From contig KQ965772.1 in assembly GCA_001574975.1 (NCBI GenBank), positions 187,918 through 251,917 of the forward strand: a stretch of 64,000 bases of DNA, read 5' to 3'. Shown here piece by piece: positions 35,359-46,889 of the stretch (its first letter is position 1; the number at the start of each line of letters is the position of its first letter). Origin of the DNA: Gonapodya prolifera JEL478 (taxonomy: Eukaryota > Monoblepharomycota > Monoblepharidomycetes > Monoblepharidales > Gonapodyaceae). The position numbers were made by a program, and so were the translations under genes. The notes below the pieces were generated by a model, which searched no databases, was not told where the DNA came from, and saw nothing but the letters and a program-made list of their open reading frames with translations.

Positions 35359-36594
35359 CTACCTTCCCAAAATTGCCGCAACCAATCCCGCCGGCTCATC
35401 CCAAAAGTCCACCGCCACGATCCCGAGCCTGACCTTCCCCTTCACACCCTGCAAGTAGGTCAGGAGCTGCTGGTTGACACCCGCCTGGGGGGTATACTCG
35501 GTGCCGTTCCCAAGCGCCATGATCTGGGGAACGACCGCCGCCACTGCGTAGTTGCGCTCGCCACTGGAGTAGGTTACAAACAGGCTGCCCGCGTATTCGG
35601 GCCGAGCAGCTTTGGCAAGATGGGCGAGTGTGGCGTTGAGTTTCGCGCCAATGTTGACCGTTGCGTTTGCCGTTACAGGTGTGTTGGGCTCGTACAGGTC
35701 TTCGATGTACGCCGTTGCGTTGGTGGCAGTATTGTACGTGATGGAAAAGTCCGGGTTGTTGTCAGCCCACCGTGCTGGGTCCATGTGGAGACCAGGGAGG
35801 GACGCGTCGTAGTCGGCGGGCAGTTTGTCGAGCGTGAAGCGCTTGAAGAGGATGATCTTGCCCCGTGTGGGGCCCAGGGTGCCTAGTTCGTCACGCGTTT
35901 GTAGAATGTATTTTTTAGCGGCGGGCGAGGAGAGGATGGTGTGCAGTTGCAGCTGGATGTTGGCGTTGTTGGACGCCCCGCGAATGGTGGACCCTTCGTA
36001 CATGAGTGAGACGATGACGGTTTCTGTTCTGTGCGTCTCGAGCCACGCGTAGAACCCGTACATCACGTCGTCCAGCGTGGAGATTTCGGAAACGAGGGCT
36101 TGCGCGTGGAAGAGCACGAGGCGGGTCCCTGTGATGTCGGCAGCGTAGCGGAGGTCAAAGAACCGGATGCCGGCGTTGAGTGAGTCGCACAGACTGCGGC
36201 TCTGCGTGCGGTACACCTGCCAGGGGTACACCGTCACTCCGTGGAGGTTTGTGACGGGCGCCAATCTCGCGGCTGTCTCTGCGGTGTAGTTCCAGGTCAT
36301 GCTGTCGTGGGTTCCGGGAATGTTCATGTTGACGATGGGTGTTCTGTCTGGGTACCAAGCCATCCACCGTGATGTCGGCGTGTCTGCACCGCAGATTCCA
36401 AAGACCTCGGAGCCCTCCAGAAGGACTTTGTTGAGCGAGAGTTTCGGTAGATCGGCACCCAAGAAAGACGTCATTGCGTCGATGCTCGCCACCGCGTCGA
36501 CTGCAGGCTCGGATGCCGCGGGGCGGAGGAGCAGCGCGAGGAGTGCGCACGCCAGGACGCGGAGAGGGACCCGAGTGCGGGACAGGGACGTCAT
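35359..36594 (-). CDS. Secreted PI-PLC X-domain-like phosphodiesterase
   Basis: A single uninterrupted frame of 411 aa. I take the ATG at 36594 rather than the upstream start at 36720, because it places a clean signal peptide first (VPLRVLACALLALLLRPAAS). The PI-PLC X-type barrel is shown by NIPGTHDSMTW (catalytic His about 96), RSLCDSLNAGIRFFDLRY, and LFHAQ (second His about 163). VIVSLMYEG and GKIILFKRF follow. The C-terminus has VRLGIVAVDFWDEP. The family includes bacterial PI-PLCs and many secreted fungal proteins with two catalytic histidines that cleave phosphatidylinositol or GPI. Several NxT/NxS sites suggest glycosylation. Substrate is not proved. Being intronless among intron-rich neighbours is unusual. 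Confidence 0.85.
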   Translation of the reverse strand: MTSLSRTRVPLRVLACALLALLLRPAASEPAVDAVASIDAMTSFLGADLPKLSLNKVLLEGSEVFGICGADTPTSRWMAWYPDRTPIVNMNIPGTHDSMTWNYTAETAARLAPVTNLHGVTVYPWQVYRTQSRSLCDSLNAGIRFFDLRYAADITGTRLVLFHAQALVSEISTLDDVMYGFYAWLETHRTETVIVSLMYEGSTIRGASNNANIQLQLHTILSSPAAKKYILQTRDELGTLGPTRGKIILFKRFTLDKLPADYDASLPGLHMDPARWADNNPDFSITYNTATNATAYIEDLYEPNTPVTANATVNIGAKLNATLAHLAKAARPEYAGSLFVTYSSGERNYAVAAVVPQIMALGNGTEYTPQAGVNQQLLTYLQGVKGKVRLGIVAVDFWDEPAGLVAAILGR

Positions 36595-37009
36595 CGGATG
36601 TCGTAGAAATGCGGCGGTCACCAGCGAGCAAATGGGAGAGTCGAATGCCGCGGAGTGCGCCACACGGGCGAATCTCCGCGTCCACGCGCCACGCACGCGC
36701 TCGGTGCAGGCCACGTCCAAGGGAGGCGTCGCCGCCCTTATCGGGACCGGACCGGTCTTTCATTCCGGGACGCAGATACGCCAGCGAACGACCAGTACGT
36801 GATGCGACGCTCTCGGAATGTTCAGCAGACGTGAAGCGTTTCTTCTTGCATGTGCAGCTGATGCGATGTTGCATTTTGATTCCGGTACCGAACGCGTGAG
36901 TCACAACAACCGGAGTGTAAGATTGAGTCCCAGCCGGCAGCGTAAGAAATTGCTTCCGCACAATTAAATTTCATTCCTCACATCCTCCTACGATCCACTC
37001 GTCGCAATC
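36595..37009. other. Intergenic, promoter side of the PI-PLC-like gene
   Basis: No gene or repeat recognised. The right edge coincides with the start of the RNPS1-like duplicate. Confidence 0.4.
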
Positions 37010-37440
37010 ATTGGAACCACGTGCTCCTCTCCGTGCCTCGTCTGGGTCCGAGCAGCCGCGAGGGACGAGGACCACATGCCGAAACCTGCACGCCCCGAAA
37101 AAGACACCCGCACGGCACCGAATGTGGGACGCCAGAGTGATTGATACGACAGGTAATCTCCCGTGGCGGTGGACCGGGTAGGGTATTGGTTCGGGGTGTT
37201 CCAGAAAAGCGCTCACTAGTCCCCACACGCCATTCCCCCCGCCCCCCGCCCTCCTTCCCCCCTTTCCCCACCTCCATCCCCGCGACACACAAAAGCTTCT
37301 TCATTTGTTCGCTCTCGCGATCTCGGGCCCGCTGGGGTCCGACTCCCACTCGCGCACTCGATCGTGCTCGGCGACTGCCGGTCTTCCGGGAGGAGTTCCA
37401 GGAGCAAGAGCGCGAGTTCGCCAAAGGGGTGGGAAATCGG
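37010..37440 (+). pseudogene. Degenerate copy of the RNPS1-like 3' half
   Basis: 37020-37150 follows exon 4 of the gene at 27775-27925 (CACGTG.TCC...GGGTC.GAG, then GCC.AAACC.GCACG.CC.GAAA.AGA). The central Gly/Arg-rich part is absent. 37160-37440 follows intron 4 and exon 5 (CCATCCCCGCGA.ACAC, GGAGTTCCAGGAGCA.GAG). Indels and substitutions destroy the reading frame. It marks the left edge of a larger duplicated segment. Confidence 0.75.
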
Positions 37441-38770
37441 TGGATCATGAAAATATTCTCAAGGCGCATCTATAATTGCGCAACCAAACCACCACCCGTC
37501 GTGATCCATCCACCCTAGAACCCATCACCTACTTTTTGGCCGTACCTGCGTCTCCTGCATGTTGAGAGAGCTGAGCGTGCGGCAAGAACAAAATGGTAAA
37601 GTTTTTGGGGTGAGCTACAAATATTGAAAGACCAAAATGTAAAATACCGCAGCGCGGCAAGCTGTCTCAGTGCTTTGCGGTCGTCGTGATAGTATTGGCC
37701 CCCGGTTGTCCGTTGATAAGTGACTGCGATGGCGTCATGCAGACGAAGTGGTGGGCACAGATGTGATAGGCTCGTTTTCCTCTCGCCCTGATGAACAAGT
37801 GCTGACAAGATATAATAAACCTTCTTACTTGATGTGCAAGCGCTGACTAGGTGTCGCGTGCGTGACAAAAAAATTCTTACACAACCACAGCACAGGTTAC
37901 TGTTATATCCACGACGTAACATCGAACATTTTGTTCTGGGTGCACATTGATCCTCCTGCGCGGGGAGACATCTGGTGCGGCAGGTCCGTTAGGTTGCAGC
38001 TCGGTGACATGAACTGTCATTGTGCCCTTGTTGCTTTTGCTTGTATCCGAGGAATGTTGATCAGGTGACGCCATTGACTGTACGAGAACATTGTAAACCA
38101 CTTTACTTTCTCTGCATTCTCTTGTGTAATCACACCCTTTGGAACCCTTACGGAGCCTCCAAAAGGTTAAAGAGTTCACTAAGACGCCACCTCTCACTTC
38201 CATGATCCTATTTGTCCGCACAAAATGGCATCTATGAACTTGTGAGGTATTTTTTGTTTTGTCTTTGTGCGCTGTTGCAGACTCAAACTTGCATTACAAG
38301 CTCCAAGTCACTGTCAGTGTGGATGCCAAAAGGATCATTTTTAATGAGCGGTTATGCTGGATATCGGATTTTGGTCCCTAGAATCGAAATCCATTTTACG
38401 ATCAAACTTGTCACCATGACTCAAGAGAATGAAGGAACGTGAACAGTGTATTTTACGTCACCTGCCAGCATTCACTTTTGTGTATCATCACTGCTGGCCA
38501 TCTCAGCACCAGATAAGTACCAAAAGTGTTTGTACTACCAACTTTAAAGTATTTGGTCTCGAGTGGTGCAGCTCTCATGGAACAAAGGCTGCCAGGTATG
38601 ACAAATGTAAGCTACGTTGGCAGATTATTGTTGTTTTCAAGGGAGTAGCCAGAAAACGTCAATGCTACCACCCAACGCATTATCAAAACAATTGGGATCG
38701 TGAAGCGAGACAAAAAGTATTAATACATGCACGTACGGGCTAATTTACTCTGACAAAATCCCAATGATTG
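37441..38770. repeat. Duplicated non-coding block, copy B
   Basis: Continues the duplication rightwards: 37465-38600 aligns in order with 28830-30600, again with indels. No gene recognised. It ends just before the second MYND paralog. Confidence 0.65.
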
Positions 38771-38808
38771 CAAAAAATCATCAAGTATGCCCATTCAATC
38801 AAGCGCCC

Positions 38809-39718
38809 TCAAGTCAATCGCCTCTGCCGACTCCGAACCCAGCACTTTGCTTGCCAACCTTCGGAGGCAAGCCCTGTTCCGGATAATTCTGTCTTCCTGC
38901 ACACGAGCTTATGTGCTGGCCAATCCTGTTTCTGGCATGCGACGCTGCAATTACGCACAGCTCCACAACCTTTGCATTTGGAGTGATTTACGTTTGACGT
39001 CTTCTCCATCTGTGGGCCAATATTCTGTGTCTGGGCAATGGATGTTCGAGCAGAAAAAGTCACAAGTTGACCGACGCTCATCGGGGCTCGAGCCATGCTG
39101 CTTCTTTTTGTTGTTGCGAGAACCGATCTCGCGGATAGCAGTGTGAAGGCGCACCCAAAGATCCAGAGGACCAGATGTAGGCTCATCCAGGGTAGAATAT
39201 AAAATTGCTGGATACTTTTTGAGAGTTGTACGCATGCCGGAATGTGCCATAATGCGCTCGCGCGCCGATTTGGCGTCCACAAATGAGTGGCCGCTTAAGA
39301 GCATCATTTCGAGGCCTCTCAGTGAAGGCGCCACCACCATTGCGGCCGTCTCCTTCAAAATCTGGTCGTTGCACCTCAGGTGAAAGATGTCCAGAAGGAC
39401 GGCTACCTCGCAATAATCGTCGACAATTGAAGCCGATATGCCAACAATCGGCCAACATGGTCCCACACAGATTGGATCATGATATCGACCGTTCGAAATA
39501 TTCATTCGAATCGCTTCATCGCCTCCAGTCACAGTGATGGGGCCTTCACCCGACATCAATTTTCGAACAAACTCCGCAATGCCCCCTATTTCATCCGCGA
39601 GATGTAATGCAACGGGCGAGACTGCAACAGTGACCAGTAGACGCTGTGCCTCCGCCGGCTTCAGCAACGGGCCTTCATCGATCGCACGTGCCCTCGCAAC
39701 TGATTCGAGAGAGAGCAC
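38809..39718 (-). pseudogene. MYND zinc-finger protein, copy 2, with frameshift inside the finger
   Basis: The frame is open from about 39718 through DDYCEVAVLLDIF, RERIMAHSGMRTT, LWVRLHTA and FFCSNIHCPDTEYWPTDGED. It then shifts exactly where copy 1 reads KSLYSKCKGCG: five bases are missing relative to copy 1 near 38975. The rest of the finger (CKGCGAVRNCSVACQKQDW, HKLVC) continues in another frame. No intron explains this. The 5' end is not defined; extra exons may lie up to 40150. Copy 1 is broken elsewhere, so both look like decaying duplicates. Confidence 0.6.
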
Positions 39719-39994
39719 GAGACCTGTCTTGTCACCAGATCTGCGGGAAGATCTCGCAGAAAATTGCAGCGATTTCCCAGGCCGAGAGAAAGCCGTGGCC
39801 CAGGTTTGGGCTGGTGCTGGTGACGGTTGTGTCGTCGGTGCATATCAATAGTTGGATAGGAAGCACCTTGAAGGTTAGTAGTAAGGGGACGGGGAATCAG
39901 AGCAATGGGAAGAAGAACTCGCCTTCGGAAGTGCAGAAGGGGAAGGTGGAGGCTTGAAAGGCGCAGAGGGGGAAGGAAGGAAGAAAAAAAAAGG

Positions 39995-40020
39995 AGGGGG
40001 CCGGGGGGGGGGGGGGGGGG
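39995..40020. repeat. Poly-G tract
   Basis: An interrupted, then continuous G run between the second MYND paralog and the GDSL-like gene. Confidence 0.8.
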
Positions 40021-40154
40021 CAAGTGTTCACGATGTATTTTAAGTAGCCACCTTGTAAGAATACGATCATGATGCAAGCTTTTAGCTCTTGTCTGCTTTC
40101 GAGCCCCAACAGTTTCTTTTCCGAAATTGTGATGCAAGATCTGGACGTCACACG

Positions 40155-41359
40155 ATGCAACCACCAGAGAAAATGATCCTGCATATTCTCTTCCTCCTTC
40201 TCCTTAGAAGTGCTGACGCTCTCGACATTAAACGTGCGCGACTCGTGGTCCCGCGCCAACTGTCATCCCAATCATCTCCATCTTCACCACCGGCACAACT
40301 CCACTTATCGGATTCTGCGACCAACTGAGCGACACCGGAACCTACTTCGCGGCATCCGGGGGGACGTTTCCAAAGTATTCACTGAATTGGAACGGACGGT
40401 TCTCGAACGGGATGATCTGGGTTGATTGGTTGGCGAATGTGACGGTAGCGGCGGCGGTGGAGAATTGGGCGTGGGTGTGGGAGTCAAGTGATGGAGGGAG
40501 GCTTATGGTTCGTTCCAGCTCCTCTCAGCTGAGCTACAGGGGTTCTTCAGGTGCCAAACGTGTGCCTTTCATCAGGTCCAACGCGCCGACGTCTCCACAG
40601 AATTCATCCCTGACATCCTCGACCAAGTCACCCACTTCCTCCCCCACACACCTCACGACGCGACTGACACCCGCACGTACGTATTCACCCTCACGGTGGG
40701 ACTCAAGGAGTACGCCGAGCGCTGGATCAGGCGGTTCGATACCGAATGGTTTCCAACCGGGCATGTCGTTGGGAGGATCAACGAGACGGTGGCGGCGCTT
40801 GTGGGTGGGTTTGGAGAGATGCGACCGGGAGCCAAGGTCGTGGTGCTGGTGGGGAACGTTCCGCCGCTGCAGTACGCGCCTACGCTTAAGAGGGAGGGAA
40901 AGAGTGGGACGGAGGAGGAAAGGAGGCAGGTCGCGATTACGGGCGAGGTTGTCGGGCAGTATAACGCGTTGCTGAGTGATACTGTTGCGACGTGGGCGAG
41001 TTGAGCGTACGGTGCACGTGCTGGGGACGGTGACGTGCACGTCGGGTAGTGGATTTCTTCGCGGCTTCGGAAGAGATGACGCAAAACCCGGAGAGATACG
41101 GTATCGCGAGCCTCGAGGCGTGCGTGGGACCTGATGAGGAGATCGTGTGTCAGGATCCGAACCGACGGATGTGGTGGATTGATGGGTTTGAGTCGCGTGG
41201 GACTGTTGGCTTTCATTCTCACCGTATTCCACGTCGGTTACGAACCTCCCACTTCGGAACTAGCCTGTAGGTCTTCCACCTGACTTCACGAGCGCCGTGC
41301 ACAGGCAGTGGGCAATTGCGGCGGTGGAGACGTTGTGGGAGTTGGGTGTTCTTGCGTAG
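40155..41359 (+). pseudogene. Secreted GDSL-family esterase, catalytic Ser lost and frames broken
   Basis: ATG 40155 opens a signal peptide (MILHILFLLLLRSADA) in one frame. The GDSL domain follows in another: GFCDQLSDTGTYFAASGGT then WNGRFSNGMIWVDWLA. Block I should read FGDS(L)SDTG; here the nucleophile Ser is replaced (CDQ). Later blocks are recognisable: EFIPDILDQVTHFL, VVVLVGNVPPLQY, DFFAASEEMTQNPERYGIAS, C...C.DPN..MWWIDGF and finally PDFTSAVHRQWAIAAVETL. These lie in at least three frames. The catalytic His region (D.FHP) is split by sequence I cannot splice in phase. Family: thermolabile-hemolysin/choline-esterase-like SGNH hydrolases. I judge it a decayed gene; sequencing error could account for some, but not all, breaks. 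Confidence 0.65.
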
Positions 41360-41513
41360 ACTAGATGCGGGGTGCCGGCTTTTGGTAGAAACGATAGGAC
41401 TGGTGAGAATCAGAATAATGCTCTGGCATTACAGCGCTCGATTCTCTTCGTCACCCAACCCGGAAGAACCTTTCAGTTTGAAATTTACCCGGACCCACCC
41501 TCTTCCCTCAACG

Positions 41514-42749
41514 ATGCCTCCAGACACCGCATCGACGGACACGCAGACCACAATCACGCTCTCACACGCCGAACTCGTCGCGCTGTGGGACAAACACACC
41601 GAGTGCGAGGTGAGCACTGCAGCACGGACCGAACGAATCAGATGCCGATCGGCAATCAACGAGGGTTCTGACACGGTTGGACACTCCTTCACACTCGATC
41701 ACCCTCCGGAAAACCCATTCCGGTATCTCACCGCAATCCCTACGTCGATTCCACGCTCCGGCCTCCCTCAACCGAACCTTCCCCCCACTAGTTCCACCCC
41801 GAAAAACGCTCGGTCGACGACACCATGGCCACAATGACAGATGACTGCTACGTCAACCACGTGCCGACGATGGCGGGCGGGTATGGACAGAAGCTGTTGA
41901 GCCAATTTTATGGAACGGTGGGTGTGGGAGGTGTTGTTGGGACGAGAGGCCGGGGGAAGGGAAGTGAAGGGAGGGAGGTCACCAAGGAATGAGGTTACAT
42001 TTATTGATAAGTTGGCTTCGCCCTTGGTTTGGACAGGATTTCATTCCCGTAACGCCTCCCGACTGGGAAATGAAGCCGCTGAGCAGAATCGTGAGCGTGT
42101 CGGAGCAATCAATCGTGAGTGTTACCTCTCCTCTCGTGTGTCTCGCCAGCAGTACCTGAAGAGCTCGTCTAACTTCATCTCGGACCGTCCTTCCCTTCTT
42201 TCCTCCCCTTAATCCCCACATACCGCCTCCAGGTAGACGAAATGGTAATCACATTCACGCACACACAACCAATCCCGTGGCTCCTCCCCGGGATCCCGGC
42301 GACGAACAAGAAGATCTCGATCGCACTGATGGCCGTCGTGAGGTTCAAGAACGGGAAGATTCACCATGAGCATATATACTGGGTGAGTTGGCAGGCCGCT
42401 AGTGGGGTGAAAGGAGTGGTTTGTGTGAGTTGACGTTTGTGAATTGTGATTGGGTTTGGCTTCGGCTTCGACCGCGTATGCAAAACGTGGGGATGCAACC
42501 AGGACCAAGGAACGGTACTCAAGCAGGCGGGTCTGATTGGCGATGTGAGTTCCTGTCTTCGCTTTACTTCCCTTGGCTCACATGCGCATGTGCACATCTC
42601 ATCCCGCAATTTCCCGCAACCGCTGTTTGCGATCGTCACCCCAGACCGTGACAGTGAACGGAAAGCAGTATCCCGCCCCCGTGAAGGGCGCTGAGGCAGC
42701 ACAGACGGTGGAGAGGGACTCGGCCAGGTTGCATGGTGGCAGTGCGTAG
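41514..42749 (+). CDS. SnoaL/NTF2-like fold protein
   Basis: Six exons, all phase 0 joins: 41514-41609, 41792-41917, 42037-42114, 42233-42382, 42503-42544, 42645-42749; 198 aa. Recognisable segments are ELVALWDKHTECEF, DDTMATMTDDCYVNHVPTMA, GGYGQKLLSQFYG, VDEMVITFTHTQPIPWLLPG and FKNGKIHHEHIYWDQGTVL. The pattern DxTMATMxDDxYVxHVPTMxGG...HEHIYWDQ is typical of a fungal and bacterial SnoaL-like group, often annotated with dienelactone hydrolases or ester cyclases. The exact reaction is unknown; a small-molecule-binding alpha+beta barrel is expected. No signal peptide, so cytosolic. Every intron falls between codons, which is striking. Confidence 0.82.
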
Positions 42750-43009
42750 TTTTTGGGGTTGTGGTGGTGAAATCCACAGTTATCGAGGGGGATATTTATT
42801 ACGAAGATGACAGGAGGAAACTATCGTGACGGTGCTTGAAGACCAGTTTTACATATCCAAAGAAAAGAAACGGAGGGGACAGCAAAAACGGACCGTGCAC
42901 TTCAGTTCCCATTGGCTGACTTCAGCGCAGTACCTTCCACCATTCCCCGCTTCTTGCATTGGTTGTCCCCACGCGAGACACTCTGCCATTGGATCGAGCC
43001 CTCACTCGG

Positions 43010-46000
43010 ATGCAGCGAGCGATTGGCGGCACCGGGAGTGCGCAGACGGTGGACGAGACGGAGTTCGATGCGAGAGCGCAGCCGTCGGAGGAGGTCGCAG
43101 ACGACGACGAGGATGAGGGGGGGGAAGGAGAAGGCGACGATAGCGACGGTGCAGGGGGCGAGCAGGGCCAGGAGCAGGAGTGGGAGGTGAGAGTGATGTG
43201 TTGGCGGTGGTTTATGTGAGCGGAGTGTGACTCTGCTGCCTCCGCCCTCAACAGGTCGAGGCAATCGTAGACAAGAGGGTCAGGAAGGGCAAGACGGAGT
43301 ATCTGGTGGGTGTCGGAGTGCTTGAATTGAATGGCGGGACTGGGACTGGCGTTGAATACCTTCATCCTGGCTCCGCTCATCGCTGACTCCTCTCGGCCGT
43401 CCACCACTTCACTTTTGCATCATACCCACTTCCACTTTGCATCACTCTCCTCCAAATCCCAAAATCCATCTCTCTCTCTCTCATCCTCCGACCCCCACCC
43501 AACCGCCGCACCGCTGCGCATGACAGGTCAAATGGCTCGGCTGGAGCCCCGCCGAAAACACATGGGAACCAGTCGACCACCTCTCGCACGCAACGGCCCT
43601 GCTTGAAGCGTTTCAGAAACGAGCAGACGCGCTGCGACAAGTGGGTGCGGGGTTGTCGTCGGCACCGCCAAAACCGCCCACGCTACGCAGATCGACGCAA
43701 CCGGGTCCTGCTGCGCCATTGGTGAACCCACCGCGACCGCCAAGTCAACCAGCGGTCACACCCGCCCCGACGATCTCTACTACGCAGCTATCGGCACCAC
43801 AGCCCGACACATCCCGCAAACGCAAACCCTCACCAAAACCTCGCTCACCGACCTCTTTCTCATCCCACCGGGGCTCCAATCCGCGCCTCTCGCCAAACCC
43901 GCAACCCCAACTCAAACGAGCCAAACCGTCCTCCCGCCACACCCACGCAAATATCCTACCATTCGACGTCCCGTCCTCGGACGAAGACGAGCTCGTCGCG
44001 GCAGAGGCGCAACCACAGTTCTCGTCATCGCGCAGACCAGTGCCGCCGGAGCATGCAAAGGAGCTGCTGGCGGCGAGAGTGCTCGGAACGCCCGCCACTG
44101 CTGCGGCTGGAGCGAAACACGCGTTGGCCACAAAGCCCGCCGGGCAGACCGGCACACCTGCACGGTCGGGTACTCCGACGTCGCAGATCGGTGCCGGCAG
44201 TGGAGCTCCAAAGGTGCATCCGCCATCCTCGGTGTCTTCAAAACTACCAATTGCCTGGGTGCCATCCACAGCCTCTTCCAAACTAGTCGTGTCGGCTTCC
44301 ATAGGGGTTAAACCACCAGCTGCCTCCATGCCAGTGGAGACACCTCGCTCCACTACCCCGTCAAACACTCACTCCTCCACACCTCTCACCCGCTCCGGAT
44401 CTCACGATGCAATTTCGTCCAAACCGCCCCTGCCTCCCTCTACCTCCTCCTCGGACGCTGCAACTCCACTCACCCGCCCTTCCACATCCACGCCCGCAAC
44501 TGCCACCGTGACCGCATCAACCCGCCGGGCCTTCCTCCCGCCCACCAAACTCAAACACCCGCCCACGATCGAAGTCATCCTGCCACCCGAACCATGGCGC
44601 CGACCATCCTCCCTCCCCGCGCACCCCTTCGACGCCACAGCGGCCCCAAGGTCGCGCGCCGCGGCGCCATCTGTTCTGCGAGCGAGGGAGAGGTTACTTG
44701 CGAAGCCGGTGAAGAAGGTCAAGGACGGTGAAGGGAAGGGGCATGGGCCGTGGGGGTCTAGAAGGGGGGAGGAGGAGCAAGAGGAAAAGGCGGTCGCCGT
44801 TGTGGGCAAGAGAGTCGAGCCGTCGGGCAAGACGTGGTACAGAGTGCGGTGGTCCGGGGGGAGGGAGACGGAGGTAAGCGTTTAGGATCTTACGCACGTC
44901 CCAATATTGCGATCTCTCAACGCCGCGTCCCACTCCCAGGAGCCACTCACGCGCCTCCCCGCATCACTTCATACCCCACGCGGCCCACTTTTCGCGTTCG
45001 AGCACCGTCACCCGTACCCACCCGTGGCCTCGTTCCCAACGCTCCGGCAGGCATACGCCAGGGCAAGAGTGGAGGGACAGCGCATGTGGGCTGCCGGAAG
45101 AGGGACGGGGAGAAGCAGATTGTACAGGATGCATGGCGCGGAGGAGGAGGACGAGAGGATGGGGAAAGCAGGAGGGTGGGAGGGTACGGGTTGGGGGACG
45201 GGGAGTGACAGTGATGATGAAGATGAGTCTAGTGAAGACGAGGTCGTTGTGGGCGTGCAGGGGGAGAGGGAGGACGCTGACGACGAGGCAGGTGACGAGG
45301 CGGAATTGGAGATGGGCAGATCCGTGTCTATGCGTCGGCTTCCTGGAACGCCGACGTCGGCGATAGTCGGTGCAAGTGCACGTGTAGATGTCGATGCCGA
45401 TGGCGATGTGGATATGAGCGGGGTTGAAGAGCGCGCTGGCCGGTGGGAGGACGGTGAGTGGGTGCTCGCATATCTGGGGCTGTTCTGACGGTGAGGTTGA
45501 CTTGGTGGCAGATACGCACTTTGCGATGTCCCCCGCGTCGTTCCGGCCTCCAACGCCTGCCGGGCCTGGTGGCGCGTTCGGGCGGATGTTCTCGACATCG
45601 GCCATTCCAGTACCCACCATCCCAACCGCAACTCCTCTCGCGCCCACGTCCGCGGCGGCCATATCCGTATTCGGCATACCCCTCGCGCCTCTTCCTACCT
45701 CTGGCGGATGGGACTCTGACGGTTCGGATGATGCAGACCGCCCAACGGGCCCGGCCGCTATCGAGGCTCAGGACCTGCAGGACGCCGAGGACGAGGCCGA
45801 GTTCGAACGGGATGGCGGGGACGTCAGCGAGGATGAGTTGAAGGGGCTGTTAGAAGACGCGGAGGAAGTGGGGTTGGAAGCTTTCACTCCCGTGGAGGAG
45901 GGGAGAGGACGCAGAAGAAGGGCGAGGAGTGGGTTAGAAGTGACCGAGAGGAGTGAGCCGGCCGTTTCGGTTGTTCCGGTGGTCGCCCTACCTGCTCAAA

Positions 46001-46233
46001 GTGAAGGTTTTCAGAAGGATAATAGTGGTGATGTGGAGGATGTGGCAAATGAAGTAGTGGCGGATGCGCAATTGGGAAATGATGGATATGATTGGACAGT
46101 AGACAATGGCGAACAAAGGCCTACTGAACTCGAACCGGACAAATTGGTTGCAGTCGAACGAATTATTGATGTGGATGCTGACGAATTTGAGATCACCGCA
46201 GGAGCAGTGGACCGTGAAGACGATCAGACCTGA
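43010..46233 (+). CDS. Large acidic chromodomain protein
   Basis: Exons 43010-43186, 43255-43305, 43527-44873, 44940-45453, 45512-46233 give 936 aa. After an acidic lead (EEVADDDEDEGGEGEGDD) a chromodomain spans about 59-105: VEAIVDKRVRKGKTEYLV, KWLGWSPAENTWEPVDHL. Its aromatic cage positions (V/Y, W, W) are kept, so methyl-lysine binding is likely. A long Pro/Ser/Thr-rich disordered region follows. A second chromo-like stretch at about 500-540 (VVGKRVEPSGKTWYRVRWSG, then EPLTRLP) is shorter and lacks the C-terminal helix. The tail is very acidic (SDDEDESSEDEVVVG). Chromatin reader is the safe call; no SET or helicase domain is present, and the second module may be a chromo-shadow analogue. 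It lies directly upstream of the CHD fragment on the same strand. The start ATG is the first in the chromodomain-bearing frame. Confidence 0.82.
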
Positions 46234-46889
46234 TCTTCTGGGGCAGATAAAAATCAAGACAGTTTTGAAAGCCGCGAAGTAGCGCCAACGTCTTTCGAAA
46301 AGACGCCGACACCCCTCCATCTCCGTTGACCGAACGCGGATTATCACCGGCCTCCAGTGGAAGCTCCAAGGTCTTTCACGGAAACACACTTCCATCTCGC
46401 CCGTCTCGCCTTCGGCGTGCCGTTGGGGTCACTTCAGACTCAGAAGATAAGCGTCTGAGGGTTCCGATGTCGTCGTTGCGATTCCGGTACCGCCAAAGCA
46501 TTCGCCAAGTCCGTAACACCAAAAACCGTGAACGTGGAGCCGCGTGAGGATGGTTCTCAGAGTGGTAGCAGTAATGATGAGTTCAAGTCCGAAGGAGGAC
46601 ATGATTCGAGTGGCAGCGACGGCGATTATGGGGCAAGACGTGTTGGGAAGAGGAAGGGGAAATTGGTGAGAAATGGAAGCGGGAAGCGCAAACCAAGAAA
46701 GGCGAGCGGCCATAAGGACAAGACGTTATTTCATTATCCCTTGAGTAGGTGGTCGTGGTCCTAAAGGTGGAGCGGCAAGGATGAAAATATCGCAAAGGAA
46801 ATACTGGTTTCCGCCACCAAGGATTCATTTGTCTGTCTTTGGTGTATGTGGGCGTGTGTGTATTAAATATATGCTTTGTTGTACGTCTT

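Noticed and set aside
36595-36720. Upstream start (36720) for the PI-PLC-like gene
   Set aside because: It would bury a clean signal peptide 42 residues inside; 36594 places it at the N-terminus.
43745-44830. Minus-strand frames of 142-207 codons
   Set aside because: Shadows opposite the low-complexity part of the chromodomain protein, which has matching splice sites and domains.
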